Shown: positions 1 through 5,602, numbered from the stretch's first letter. The stretch: 6,737 nt of DNA from an uncultured bacterium (GCA_905215615.1 CAJMQM010000045.1:1-6737), one strand, 5' to 3'. Numbers and translations are program-made. Notes: generated from the sequence alone by a model not told the origin.

Positions 1-285
1 AAATATGGAGTATCTGCAGTAGCAGCAGCTGCACCAGCAGCTGGAGCAGTAGCTGGAGGAGCTGCTGAAGAAAAATCTTCTTTCAATGTTGTATTAAAAG
101 AAGTTGGAGCAAACAAAATCCAAGTAATCAAAGTTGTTAGAGATGCTACAGGATTAGGATTAAAAGAAGCTAAAGATTTAGTTGATGGAGCTCCAAAAAC
201 AGTTAAAGAAAACGTTAAGAAAGAAGAAGCTGAAGACTTAAAAGCTAAATTCACAGAAGCAGGAGCAACTGTAGAATTACAATAA
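1..285 (+). CDS. rplL: 50S ribosomal protein L7/L12, C-terminal part (5' end outside window)
   Basis: The first 94 codons, in frame from base 1, encode the end of the L7/L12 stalk protein, which binds translation factors on the large ribosomal subunit. An alanine/glycine-rich hinge (about residues 6-22 of the fragment) is followed by the conserved C-terminal domain, with FNVVLKEVGANKIQVIKVVR and TGLGLKEAKDLVDGAP, ending in GATVELQ. Full proteins are about 120-125 residues, so roughly 28 N-terminal residues lie upstream. Codon use is strongly A-ending, as expected for a highly expressed gene of this genome. A strong terminator follows 38 bases after the stop. The usual downstream neighbour rpoB is not present. 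Confidence 0.97.
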   Translation, partial: KYGVSAVAAAAPAAGAVAGGAAEEKSSFNVVLKEVGANKIQVIKVVRDATGLGLKEAKDLVDGAPKTVKENVKKEEAEDLKAKFTEAGATVELQ

Positions 286-322
286 TTATATAAAAATAAT
301 TAAATATTTTATATAAAATAAA

Positions 323-371
323 ACGTCCAATAAAATAGGCAATATGCCTAAACATTGGACGTCTTTTTTTT
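323..371 (+). terminator. rplL intrinsic terminator
   Basis: Two-storey hairpin. The outer stem ACGTCCAAT (323-331) pairs perfectly with ATTGGACGT (354-362), and an inner stem TAGGCA (336-341) pairs with TGCCTA (345-350). Eight T residues follow (364-371). It ends the ribosomal-protein transcript. Its last T residues are also the first bases of the left 72-bp inverted repeat. Confidence 0.92.
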
Positions 372-439
372 GCAATATTATTCTTTTAAATATATTTATA
401 TTTTGAAACTTATTGTTATTTCAATATGTCTAATAATTG
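368..439 (+). repeat. Left copy of 72-bp inverted repeat
   Basis: This stretch is the reverse complement of 3665-3736, base for base, except position 427 (T here; the partner 3677 reads C on its own promoter strand). It starts in the T-run of the rplL terminator and ends just where transcription of the secreted-protein gene should begin. It contains an AT-rich upstream block and an ECF-type promoter. Past 439 the two copies share only scattered bases. Confidence 0.95.
404..433 (+). promoter_or_regulatory. ECF-sigma-type promoter of the secreted-protein gene
   Basis: TGAAAC at 404-409 is followed by a 17-bp spacer and TGTCTAA at 427-433. TGAAAC with a CGTC-type -10 is the classic form for Firmicutes ECF sigma factors such as SigM, SigV and SigX (established knowledge). 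This copy has T where the other copy has C at the first -10 position, so it may be weaker or read by a slightly different set of sigma factors. The start of transcription is expected near 438-441. No good vegetative -35/-10 pair was seen at usable spacing here. Confidence 0.7.
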
Positions 440-460
440 TGTAAGGTTTTATTTACACAA
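437..460 (+). promoter_or_regulatory. Stem-loop at predicted mRNA 5' end
   Basis: TTGTGTAA (437-444) pairs perfectly with TTACACAA (453-460) around an 8-base loop. It sits at or a few bases from the predicted transcription start and 23 bases before the Shine-Dalgarno site, so it could be a 5'-terminal stabilising stem. It has no T-run and is not a terminator. Confidence 0.4.
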
Positions 461-497
461 AGAAACTAGAGAAACAATTAGCGAAAGGAGTTATATC

Positions 498-1073
498 ATG
501 ACAAAACGGATCTTTTCAATTCTTTTAGCATCAATTATGTGTCTCTCACTTTCAGTAACAGCTCTTGCAGCTGAATCTGAAGAGTATGTTCTTCCTACTG
601 AATATGGAAATTGTGGAAGCATTGTTCTCAATGATAATGGAGAAGGTGTAGTTGAGATACCAATGTCGTCCAATACTATTCCTTCTATTATTCCTCTTGG
701 AGGAGGAACAGAAACTTGGAGTACAACTGGAAAGAAAGTATTGGTGGGTTCCTTTTCTATGGAGGGAAACAATTTGACTCCGGTAAAAACTATAGGTGTA
801 AATGGTTACAATATTGGTATTTATACTGATTCTTCAGCAAGTCAATCAGTTAAAGTTACCACTGAAGTTCGTAGAGCATATACATCTACAGTTCTTACTA
901 ACGGTGCTAGTGGAGCAGCTGCAAAATCTGGTACTTACATGACTGGAGTAGCATCTGTGAATAAAGGAGATAAAATTCAAATTTTCTTTAGAGTAACTGA
1001 TGCAAATGGAAAGTATAATGATAATCTTCCATGCAGGATTACTTACTATTATCAATTTGTACCAAAATTTTAA
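498..1073 (+). CDS. Small secreted protein of unknown function (191 aa)
   Basis: The product is exported and I do not recognise its family. The start at 498 is chosen because AAAGGAG (484-490) lies 7 bases upstream and a textbook signal peptide begins there: basic MTKR, a hydrophobic core at about residues 5-20, and an ALA-A site near residue 24. An in-frame ATG at 426 lies inside the promoter -10 and is rejected. The mature part is rich in G, S, T, N and V with beta-strand-like alternation (for example VLVGSFSM and VKVTTEVRRAY). It has two cysteines (residues 39 and 179) that could pair, and ends in the aromatic stretch YYYQF. There is no LPXTG-like sorting signal, C-terminal membrane anchor, lipobox or cell-wall-binding repeat. 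Codon use is less A-biased than in rplL, plsX and acpP. An ECF-type promoter almost identical to that of the convergent sigma operon drives it, so it is probably a target of that sigma factor (inference). Confidence 0.88.
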   Translation: MTKRIFSILLASIMCLSLSVTALAAESEEYVLPTEYGNCGSIVLNDNGEGVVEIPMSSNTIPSIIPLGGGTETWSTTGKKVLVGSFSMEGNNLTPVKTIGVNGYNIGIYTDSSASQSVKVTTEVRRAYTSTVLTNGASGAAAKSGTYMTGVASVNKGDKIQIFFRVTDANGKYNDNLPCRITYYYQFVPKF

Positions 1074-1131
1074 ATTTTCCTTACAGTAACTATTATTCTA
1101 AGTTTATATCTGTTTTCTCTAGTTTCTAAAG

Positions 1132-1158
1132 CAAGTTGCTATGATTTTAGCCAACTTG
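1132..1158. other. Hairpin between convergent genes
   Basis: CAAGTTG (1132-1138) pairs with CAACTTG (1152-1158). It lies just before the main terminator and has no T-run of its own. It may help end or stabilise transcripts from either side. Confidence 0.4.
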
Positions 1159-1160
1159 AA

Positions 1161-1190
1161 AAGGGATGCCTCCATTTGGGGCATCCTTTA
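1161..1190. terminator. Bidirectional terminator between secreted-protein gene and anti-sigma gene
   Basis: The GC-rich stem GGATGCC (1164-1170) pairs with GGCATCC (1180-1186). The helix continues past one bulged T with CC/GG closing an ATTT loop. AAAA stands on the left and TTT on the right, so it can stop the rightward transcript and the leftward sortase-sigma-anti-sigma transcript. Confidence 0.85.
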
Positions 1191-1200
1191 AAATATATAA

Positions 1201-2361
1201 TTATTCATATATCAATTTTTTTATATTGTCGTAGTCATCTTCTCCACCTATTATTTCTCTAGTGGTAACATCTACAAAATAAGAAAATTTATAATATATT
1301 TTATCGACATTTTCAGGAATACTGTATGTTATTGTAATTACCCATGCTTTTCTTATGTGCCTATCTACACGATATTCTATTAGATTTTCTACTGGAAAAT
1401 CTGAATAGCTTTGTTTATAATATTGTTCATAATCATTTACTCTTAAGTATGAATTATCATTAGTAGATACAATAGCAATTTCAGAGGTTATATTTTTAAT
1501 AGGGTATTCTACATTTATTTTTTCTTCTTCTCTAGAAACTATTGCTTTTGCTTGTTCCTCAGTTATTTCCTCTGAATTATTTTCATAATTTTCATTGCAA
1601 ACCTCAAAAATATATATTTTGTTGGCTGGTGGTATAAAACCTATACGAATTCTTTCATAAGGATTTACAACTCCATTATATTCTTTAAAAAATTCTACAT
1701 ACCATATATAAGCTGTTTTTGTGTCTCTTTCATTTGAATAAGCTCTTACATGCGTGTAATTACTTACATCATAGCCATATTTTTCACATAATGTTTTGGC
1801 AACATTTATTACTTCACTTTCTGTAACATTGCTATGTCCTTTTATGTTCTCTGTTATTACATTATCAAAATTAACATAGTAAGACGAGCTATTATCTGCG
1901 TTTATTGAAATATAGTTATTTCTGTTGGTTGTTGCTTTCCATACTAGTTGGCAGTTTTCGGAATTATTAATTAATTCTATTTTCTCTATTGTTTCATCCT
2001 CATGGTTAAATTTTCTTAATAAAGAATTTATCTCGTTTATAGCTGTTTCTTTTGACATGGTTGTATCTTTAATTTGACTTTCACTTAAATATTTTTCGCT
2101 GTTTTTTTCTGAATAAAATCCTTCTAGTTTTTCCGGGTCTTTCCATATTTTTTCATATATCTTAGTACCTGCATATACTATTCCAGTATTTAGTAATAAG
2201 CTTATACATATTATAGTTATAACTCTTGTTAATGAACGAAAATAAACTTTTTTAATTTTTTCTTCATTGTATAGACTTTCTTTTATAATAGTTCTACACT
2301 TATCTGGTATTGGTATATCTATTTTCATATCGTGATATAATTTTTTATCAAGGTCATCCAT
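1201..2361 (-). CDS. Membrane anti-sigma factor with large PepSY-like extracytoplasmic region (386 aa)
   Basis: This is the likely partner and sensor of the ECF sigma factor encoded just upstream. An N-terminal cytoplasmic segment (about residues 1-45, rich in charged residues) would bind the sigma factor. One membrane span lies at about 47-64 (VITIICISLLLNTGIVYAG). About 320 residues follow outside the cell. That part shows repeated patterns of helix and amphipathic strand, starting near SKETAINEI (about 104), TESEVINVAKTL (about 180) and TEEQAKAIV (about 267), and ends with AWVITI...YFVDVTTREIIGG. These resemble PepSY or YcdB-like domains, but I cannot confirm the family by eye. The start overlaps the sigma stop by 8 bases (ATGGATGA), with AGGAGG at 2370-2375, so translation is coupled and near-equal amounts are expected. 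The anti-sigma role rests on gene order and topology. Confidence 0.82.
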   Translation of the reverse strand: MDDLDKKLYHDMKIDIPIPDKCRTIIKESLYNEEKIKKVYFRSLTRVITIICISLLLNTGIVYAGTKIYEKIWKDPEKLEGFYSEKNSEKYLSESQIKDTTMSKETAINEINSLLRKFNHEDETIEKIELINNSENCQLVWKATTNRNNYISINADNSSSYYVNFDNVITENIKGHSNVTESEVINVAKTLCEKYGYDVSNYTHVRAYSNERDTKTAYIWYVEFFKEYNGVVNPYERIRIGFIPPANKIYIFEVCNENYENNSEEITEEQAKAIVSREEEKINVEYPIKNITSEIAIVSTNDNSYLRVNDYEQYYKQSYSDFPVENLIEYRVDRHIRKAWVITITYSIPENVDKIYYKFSYFVDVTTREIIGGEDDYDNIKKLIYE

Positions 2362-2887
2362 TTTTTTCTCCTCCTAACTCTAAAATAGTTTTTATTCGCT
2401 GTTTTGCTCTTAATCTTTTAGTTTTTACAGTATTTTCTTTTAGGTTCATTATTTTACTAATCTCCCTATCACTAAATCCTTCCATATAGTATAAAATAAT
2501 AATAACTCTATCTTCATATTTCAATTTGTCTCTTACAAAGTTAAAATCTATTATTTCATCTATAGTTCCATTATTATAAGAGTTGAACATCTGAACATCT
2601 TTTATTTTTTCAAATGATATTTCTTTTTGCCTAGCCTTTCTTCTAAATATGTCATTAGTTTTGTTAATTAGAATTCTAACAATCCATGTTTTAAAATATT
2701 CATTATTTTTCAGTTTTCTTAGTGACTTAAAAGCTTGTATAATAGTTTCTTGTATTGCATCATATATATCTTCATCATTTTTAAGCCTTGCCTTAGCGAT
2801 TTTATATAATTCTTTTTCTAAAGATAGCATAAGGCTTGTAAAAGCTTCTTTATCTCCATTTTTCGCTTTTTCTATTAGTTCATCCAT
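2354..2887 (-). CDS. ECF-family RNA polymerase sigma factor (177 aa)
   Basis: An alternative sigma factor directing RNA polymerase to envelope-response promoters. Region 2 covers about residues 8-85, including DAIQETIIQAFKSL (43-56) and FKTWIVRILINKTNDIFRRK (65-84), which recognise and melt the -10. Region 4 covers about 120-168, with the helix-turn-helix FSDREISKIMNLKENTVKTK (138-157) that binds the -35. A short acidic linker joins them and regions 1 and 3 are missing, as usual for ECF sigmas; 177 residues is normal. GGAG sits 7 bases before the start. It is the second gene of the leftward operon, 23 bases after the sortase stop, and overlaps the anti-sigma start by 8 bases. The operon promoter has ECF form, so it probably controls itself. 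I cannot assign it to SigV, SigW or another named subgroup. Confidence 0.95.
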   Translation of the reverse strand: MDELIEKAKNGDKEAFTSLMLSLEKELYKIAKARLKNDEDIYDAIQETIIQAFKSLRKLKNNEYFKTWIVRILINKTNDIFRRKARQKEISFEKIKDVQMFNSYNNGTIDEIIDFNFVRDKLKYEDRVIIILYYMEGFSDREISKIMNLKENTVKTKRLRAKQRIKTILELGGEKNG

Positions 2888-2910
2888 TTTTATACTCCAC
2901 TTTAATTTAA

Positions 2911-3633
2911 TTATCTAACTTCCCTACATTTTACAACTAACCTTTGAGTTCCATAATTAGCACATGTAATTAGTGTTACTTCTCTAACAGATAAATTCCT
3001 ACCATCTTTTGTTTTTTGACTAGTACAACTTGTATCTGTAGGTTCAACAATATATTTATCATAAACTTTATAGCTAATCGTAACACCAAATAAATCTGTT
3101 AATTCTACAATATCTCCACTATCTAGCTCGTTTAATCTGCTGAACATTTTTTCATTTAAATAGTTATGTCCTACAATACAATAATTTCCTATTTGATTTG
3201 GGTTTGGTCCATGAAATTTATTTACAGAAATTTTTAAAAGTTCTTCTGATGTTTTAGATATTACTGGGTAACTTATTCCTATTTTTGGTATTTCTATAAT
3301 TGCTTCCACAGAATATTTATTATCTCCTATATATACATCTTTATCTATTTCATCAGTATCTTCTTTATCAGATGTATTAGTTGATATATTATCTAATATT
3401 ATAATCATTGGCTCATTATTAGAATATTTTTTTATATTAATATTTTCTATTTCAGATAAAATTGTTTGTGACACTTCTTCACTTTTATTTCTATCATATG
3501 TTGCATATATATAGCAAGACGAGAACAAAAATATTAAAAGTACAGAAATAAAAAACTCTATTTTATATACTCTTCTTTTATTTTTTAATTCTGGTGTAAC
3601 ATAAACTTTTTCTGTTACTAGAATTTGGTTCAT
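2911..3633 (-). CDS. Membrane-anchored sortase (240 aa)
   Basis: A cysteine transpeptidase that joins surface proteins to the cell wall or to each other. A signal-anchor spans about residues 25-45 and the catalytic domain follows from about 108. All three catalytic residues are visible: His156 in VGHNYL, Cys224 in TLITC, and Arg231 in TQRLVV. The layout (GHN...MFSRLNELDSGD...TLITC) fits a sortase of the class D/E/A type rather than class B, but the class is uncertain. I chose the start at 3633 because GGAGG (3642-3646) lies 8 bases upstream. An in-frame ATG at 3648 has no ribosome site and its codons overlap that GGAGG. It is the first gene of the sigma operon, about 30 bases from the predicted transcription start. 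No substrate with an LPXTG-like tail is in the window; the secreted protein at 498-1073 lacks one. Confidence 0.93.
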   Translation of the reverse strand: MNQILVTEKVYVTPELKNKRRVYKIEFFISVLLIFLFSSCYIYATYDRNKSEEVSQTILSEIENINIKKYSNNEPMIIILDNISTNTSDKEDTDEIDKDVYIGDNKYSVEAIIEIPKIGISYPVISKTSEELLKISVNKFHGPNPNQIGNYCIVGHNYLNEKMFSRLNELDSGDIVELTDLFGVTISYKVYDKYIVEPTDTSCTSQKTKDGRNLSVREVTLITCANYGTQRLVVKCREVR

Positions 3634-3664
3634 CTTTATGTCCTCCATTTTATATAAACTTATC

Positions 3665-3736
3665 CAATTATTAGACGTATTGAAATAACAATAAGTTTCA
3701 AAATATAAATATATTTAAAAGAATAATATTGCAAAA
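3665..3736 (-). repeat. Right copy of 72-bp inverted repeat
   Basis: Reverse complement of 368-439 with a single difference (3677, paired with 427). It carries the promoter of the sortase-sigma-anti-sigma operon. Its outer end (AAAA, 3733-3736) is part of the A-run of the palindromic terminator at 3733-3778, just as the left copy begins in the T-run of the rplL terminator. Confidence 0.95.
3671..3700 (-). promoter_or_regulatory. ECF-sigma-type promoter of the sortase-sigma-anti-sigma operon
   Basis: On the minus strand TGAAAC (3700-3695), a 17-bp spacer and CGTCTAA (3677-3671). This matches the ECF pattern TGAAAC/CGTC better than the left copy. Transcription should start near 3664, giving a leader of about 30 bases before the sortase start. 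It makes the sigma operon probably self-activating. Confidence 0.75.
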
Positions 3737-3778
3737 GAATAACCATTTAATGTATATTCATTAAATGGTTACTCTTTT
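3733..3778. terminator. Bidirectional terminator with long AT-rich stem
   Basis: AACCATTTAATG (3741-3752) pairs perfectly with CATTAAATGGTT (3759-3770) around TATATT. Pairing continues outward through AAAAGA/TCTTTT with one mismatch. T7 on the right (3775-3781) and an A-run on the left allow use in both directions. On the minus strand it ends the XRE gene, whose stop codon is at 3793-3795. Confidence 0.75.
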
Positions 3779-3792
3779 TTTACAATATTAAA

Positions 3793-4188
3793 TTACTTTT
3801 GTAATTTTAGTAAATCTTTTATTACTAATCTTACTACGTCTTTATTTCTTTCATTTAGCTTCAAATAAGATTGAATAAACTCATCATCGTCAGATATAGT
3901 ATTTAGCAAAGAATTATTTGAGTGGTCTATAACATTTGAAAAGAAAACGTCAGCATTTATATTTAATGCATTACATAAACAAGAAATAGTAGAAGCACTA
4001 CCAAATGCTAGTCCTCTTTCAAGTTGTCCTATATATCTAGTAGAAAGACCTGTTTTTTCTGCAAGCTGTTCCTGAGTATAATTTGCAGATACTCTAGCTA
4101 GATGAATATTCTTTCCAATCTTTTTTCTTAATTCTTCATCTGTTCTCTTTTTTAAATTAGTATCTTCTTTGTTAATATTATTATTCAT
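3793..4188 (-). CDS. XRE-family helix-turn-helix transcriptional regulator (131 aa)
   Basis: A DNA-binding regulator of the Cro/C1 (HTH_3) type. A charged N-terminal tail of about 20 residues precedes the XRE domain (about 22-83). The helix-turn-helix covers TQEQLAEKTGLSTRYIGQLE (38-57), followed by the usual RG and a helix with ISCLCNALNINADVFF. The C-terminal part (about 100-131) holds NERNKDVVRLVIKDLLKL, a likely amphipathic dimer helix. The start has GAGG at 4197-4200, 8 bases away. An extended -10 promoter and a dyad overlapping its upstream side suggest self-repression (inference). The gene reads away from plsX and toward the sigma unit, but lies outside the inverted repeats. Its targets are unknown. 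Confidence 0.92.
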   Translation of the reverse strand: MNNNINKEDTNLKKRTDEELRKKIGKNIHLARVSANYTQEQLAEKTGLSTRYIGQLERGLAFGSASTISCLCNALNINADVFFSNVIDHSNNSLLNTISDDDEFIQSYLKLNERNKDVVRLVIKDLLKLQK

Positions 4189-4212
4189 AGCCCCAACCTC
4201 TTTTATGTGTGT

Positions 4213-4241
4213 ATTATATCAGGAATTTTCTACCAGTAGAA
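4213..4241 (-). promoter_or_regulatory. Promoter and operator-like dyad of the XRE gene at 3793-4188
   Basis: On the minus strand TGATATAAT (4221-4213) is an extended -10 with perfect TATAAT. No good -35 was seen at 17 bp. The dyad TTCTAC-CA-GTAGAA (4228-4241) covers the place where a -35 would sit, a usual location for an autoregulatory XRE operator. Confidence 0.55.
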
Positions 4242-4317
4242 GGAACAATTTACCAATATAAAAGTTTAGTATAAGAACAAATGATAGTAGATTTACATAT
4301 AGAAAAAAGACGTCCTT

Positions 4318-4353
4318 GTACAATTTTTACTAGCTAGTAAATAAAAATTGTAC
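4318..4353. repeat. Nested palindrome upstream of plsX
   Basis: GTACAATTTTTA (4318-4329) pairs perfectly with TAAAAATTGTAC (4342-4353). Inside lies a second, separate perfect palindrome, TTTACTAGCTAGTAAA (4326-4341), whose centre is shifted by two bases, so the two folds compete. There is no adjacent T-run on the plus strand. On the minus strand T6 appears (4308-4303) nine bases beyond the stem. It could be a regulator site, a weak leftward terminator or a remnant of an inserted sequence. Confidence 0.6.
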
Positions 4354-4418
4354 TCAATGGTCAAATAAATTGCAAGAGATATAAAATAGTAGTAAAATAA
4401 AAATACTTGTTTTTTTCA

Positions 4419-4447
4419 TTGACTTTAATAAATATAAGTTATAAAAT
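4419..4447 (+). promoter_or_regulatory. Vegetative promoter of plsX
   Basis: TTGACT (4419-4424), 17-bp spacer, TAAAAT (4442-4447): a near-consensus sigma-A promoter with a leader of about 50 bases before plsX. I did not find a clear FapR-like operator beside it. Confidence 0.75.
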
Positions 4448-4503
4448 AATAAAGCAATAATATATTTATAAAAACACTAAAAGAGCTAAAGGGGAGAAGA
4501 TAA

Positions 4504-5526
4504 ATGGTTATACTATTAGACGCCATGGGTGGTGACAATGCACCAGATGCAACTATAAAAGGAGCAGTAAATGCAATAAACCAAATAAAGTCTAAGCTTA
4601 TATTAATAGGTAATGAAGATATTATAAAATCAAAAATAAAAGAATTTTATGATAAAGACATTAGCGAAATTTCAGACAGATTAGAAATAAAAAATACAAC
4701 AGAAACAATAGAAATGGAAGATATACCAACACAAGCAATAAAACACAAAAAAGACTCTTCTATGGTAGTAGGATTTAACATGTTAAAATCTGGAGAAGGA
4801 GATGTGTTTATTTCTGCTGGTAACTCAGGGGCTTTATTAACAGGGGCAACTCTATTAGTAGGAAGAATAAAAGGTGTAGACAGACCAGCTTTAGCAGGAA
4901 TACTTCCAGCATATAAAAGTAGACTAGTTTTAATGGACTGTGGCTCTAATACAAACTGTAAGCCTATAAACTTATTACAATTTGCACAAATGTCTAGTAT
5001 ATATTTAAGAACTACTTTAGGTGTAGAAAACCCAAGAGTAGGATTACTAAACATAGGTACAGAAGAAACAAAAGGAAATGAGCTTACAAAGGAATCATAT
5101 AAATTATTAAAAGAAAAATCTGAGGAACTAGGAATTAACTTTATTGGAAACGTAGAAGGTAGAGATGCTTTTTCAGGAGAAGTAGATATAGTAGTTACAG
5201 ATGGATTTACAGGAAATATATTCTTAAAAGCAGTAGAAGGTTTAGGAAAGCTTGTAAAAAGAACATTATCTGAAAGCTTAAAGAAAAACTTACTTTCTAA
5301 AATTGCAGCAATACCAAGTTTACCTGCAATAAATAGATTTTCAAAAACAGTAGATTATAAAGAATATGGTGGAGCTTTATTTTTAGGTGTTAACAAACCT
5401 GTTGTAAAAGCACATGGAAGTAGTGACGAAAAATTGTTTGAATTTACAATAAAACAAGCAGAGCAATTTGTAGAAAATAAAGCAGTAGATAAGCTAATTG
5501 AAGAGTTCCAAAAGGAACAAAAATAA
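4504..5526 (+). CDS. plsX: Phosphate acyltransferase PlsX (340 aa)
   Basis: PlsX makes acyl-phosphate from acyl-ACP and phosphate, the donor that PlsY uses to acylate glycerol-3-phosphate at the membrane in phospholipid synthesis. Family motifs run in order: LDAMGGDNAP (5-14), IKHKKDSSM (79-87), ISAGNSGALL (103-112), MDCGSNTNCKP (144-154), LLNIGTEETKGNEL (181-194), FIGNVEGRD (213-221), VTDGFTGNIFLK (231-242) and YGGALFLGVNKPVVKAHGSS (288-307). The length is normal for the family. GGGGAG lies 7 bases before the start. acpP follows 111 bases later and supplies the ACP carrier of its substrate. The rpmF, fabD and fabG genes often found beside plsX are absent. Very A-ending codons mark it as core genome. 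Confidence 0.98.
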   Translation: MVILLDAMGGDNAPDATIKGAVNAINQIKSKLILIGNEDIIKSKIKEFYDKDISEISDRLEIKNTTETIEMEDIPTQAIKHKKDSSMVVGFNMLKSGEGDVFISAGNSGALLTGATLLVGRIKGVDRPALAGILPAYKSRLVLMDCGSNTNCKPINLLQFAQMSSIYLRTTLGVENPRVGLLNIGTEETKGNELTKESYKLLKEKSEELGINFIGNVEGRDAFSGEVDIVVTDGFTGNIFLKAVEGLGKLVKRTLSESLKKNLLSKIAAIPSLPAINRFSKTVDYKEYGGALFLGVNKPVVKAHGSSDEKLFEFTIKQAEQFVENKAVDKLIEEFQKEQK

Positions 5527-5563
5527 GATATTACTATTTTATAATAAATTTTAACAAAAGCTA

Positions 5564-5592
5564 TTGACTTTTACTCACACATGTAATATTGT
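5564..5592 (+). promoter_or_regulatory. Probable own promoter of acpP
   Basis: TTGACT (5564-5569), the same -35 as plsX, then 17 bp to TATTGT (5587-5592), a fair -10. The region after plsX has no convincing terminator, so acpP may be read both from here and from the plsX promoter. Confidence 0.5.
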
Positions 5593-5602
5593 TAAGGAAG
5601 CA

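Larger units (their letters stand above)
4189..4503. other. Intergenic region between divergent XRE gene and plsX
   Basis: These 315 bases hold no gene that I can support. From left to right: the ribosome site, promoter and dyad of the leftward XRE gene; an AT-rich stretch; the motif AAAAAAGACGTCC (4303-4315), which is the reverse complement of 357-369; a large palindrome (4318-4353); the plsX promoter (4419-4447); and the plsX ribosome site GGGGAG (4491-4496). I found no riboswitch fold or tRNA. Confidence 0.7.

Noticed and set aside
403..432. Vegetative sigma-A promoter in the repeats (TTGAAA as -35)
   Set aside because: At 16-18 bp spacing no TATAAT-like hexamer follows; the bases there read TGTCTA or CGTCTA, which fit an ECF -10.
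426..497. Upstream in-frame ATG giving a 215-residue form of the secreted protein
   Set aside because: It lies inside the -10 of the ECF promoter, has no ribosome site, and would put 24 polar residues before a perfect signal peptide.
530..560. Lipobox in the secreted protein
   Set aside because: The cysteine at residue 15 is in the middle of the hydrophobic core and preceded by Met, so it does not fit the L-(A/S)-(G/A)-C rule.
2649..2918. Plus-strand open frame opposite the sigma factor
   Set aside because: It is an AT-rich shadow of the ECF sigma gene, with no ribosome site or recognisable product. Similar shadows opposite 498-1073, plsX and acpP were dropped for the same reason.
3634..3648. 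Longer sortase form starting at 3648
   Set aside because: There is no ribosome site before that ATG, while GGAGG within its first codons is ideally placed for the start at 3633.
368..3736. Complete transposon with transposase
   Set aside because: None of the four enclosed genes is a transposase, integrase or resolvase, and I see no clear target-site duplication outside the repeats. Mobility stays a hypothesis.
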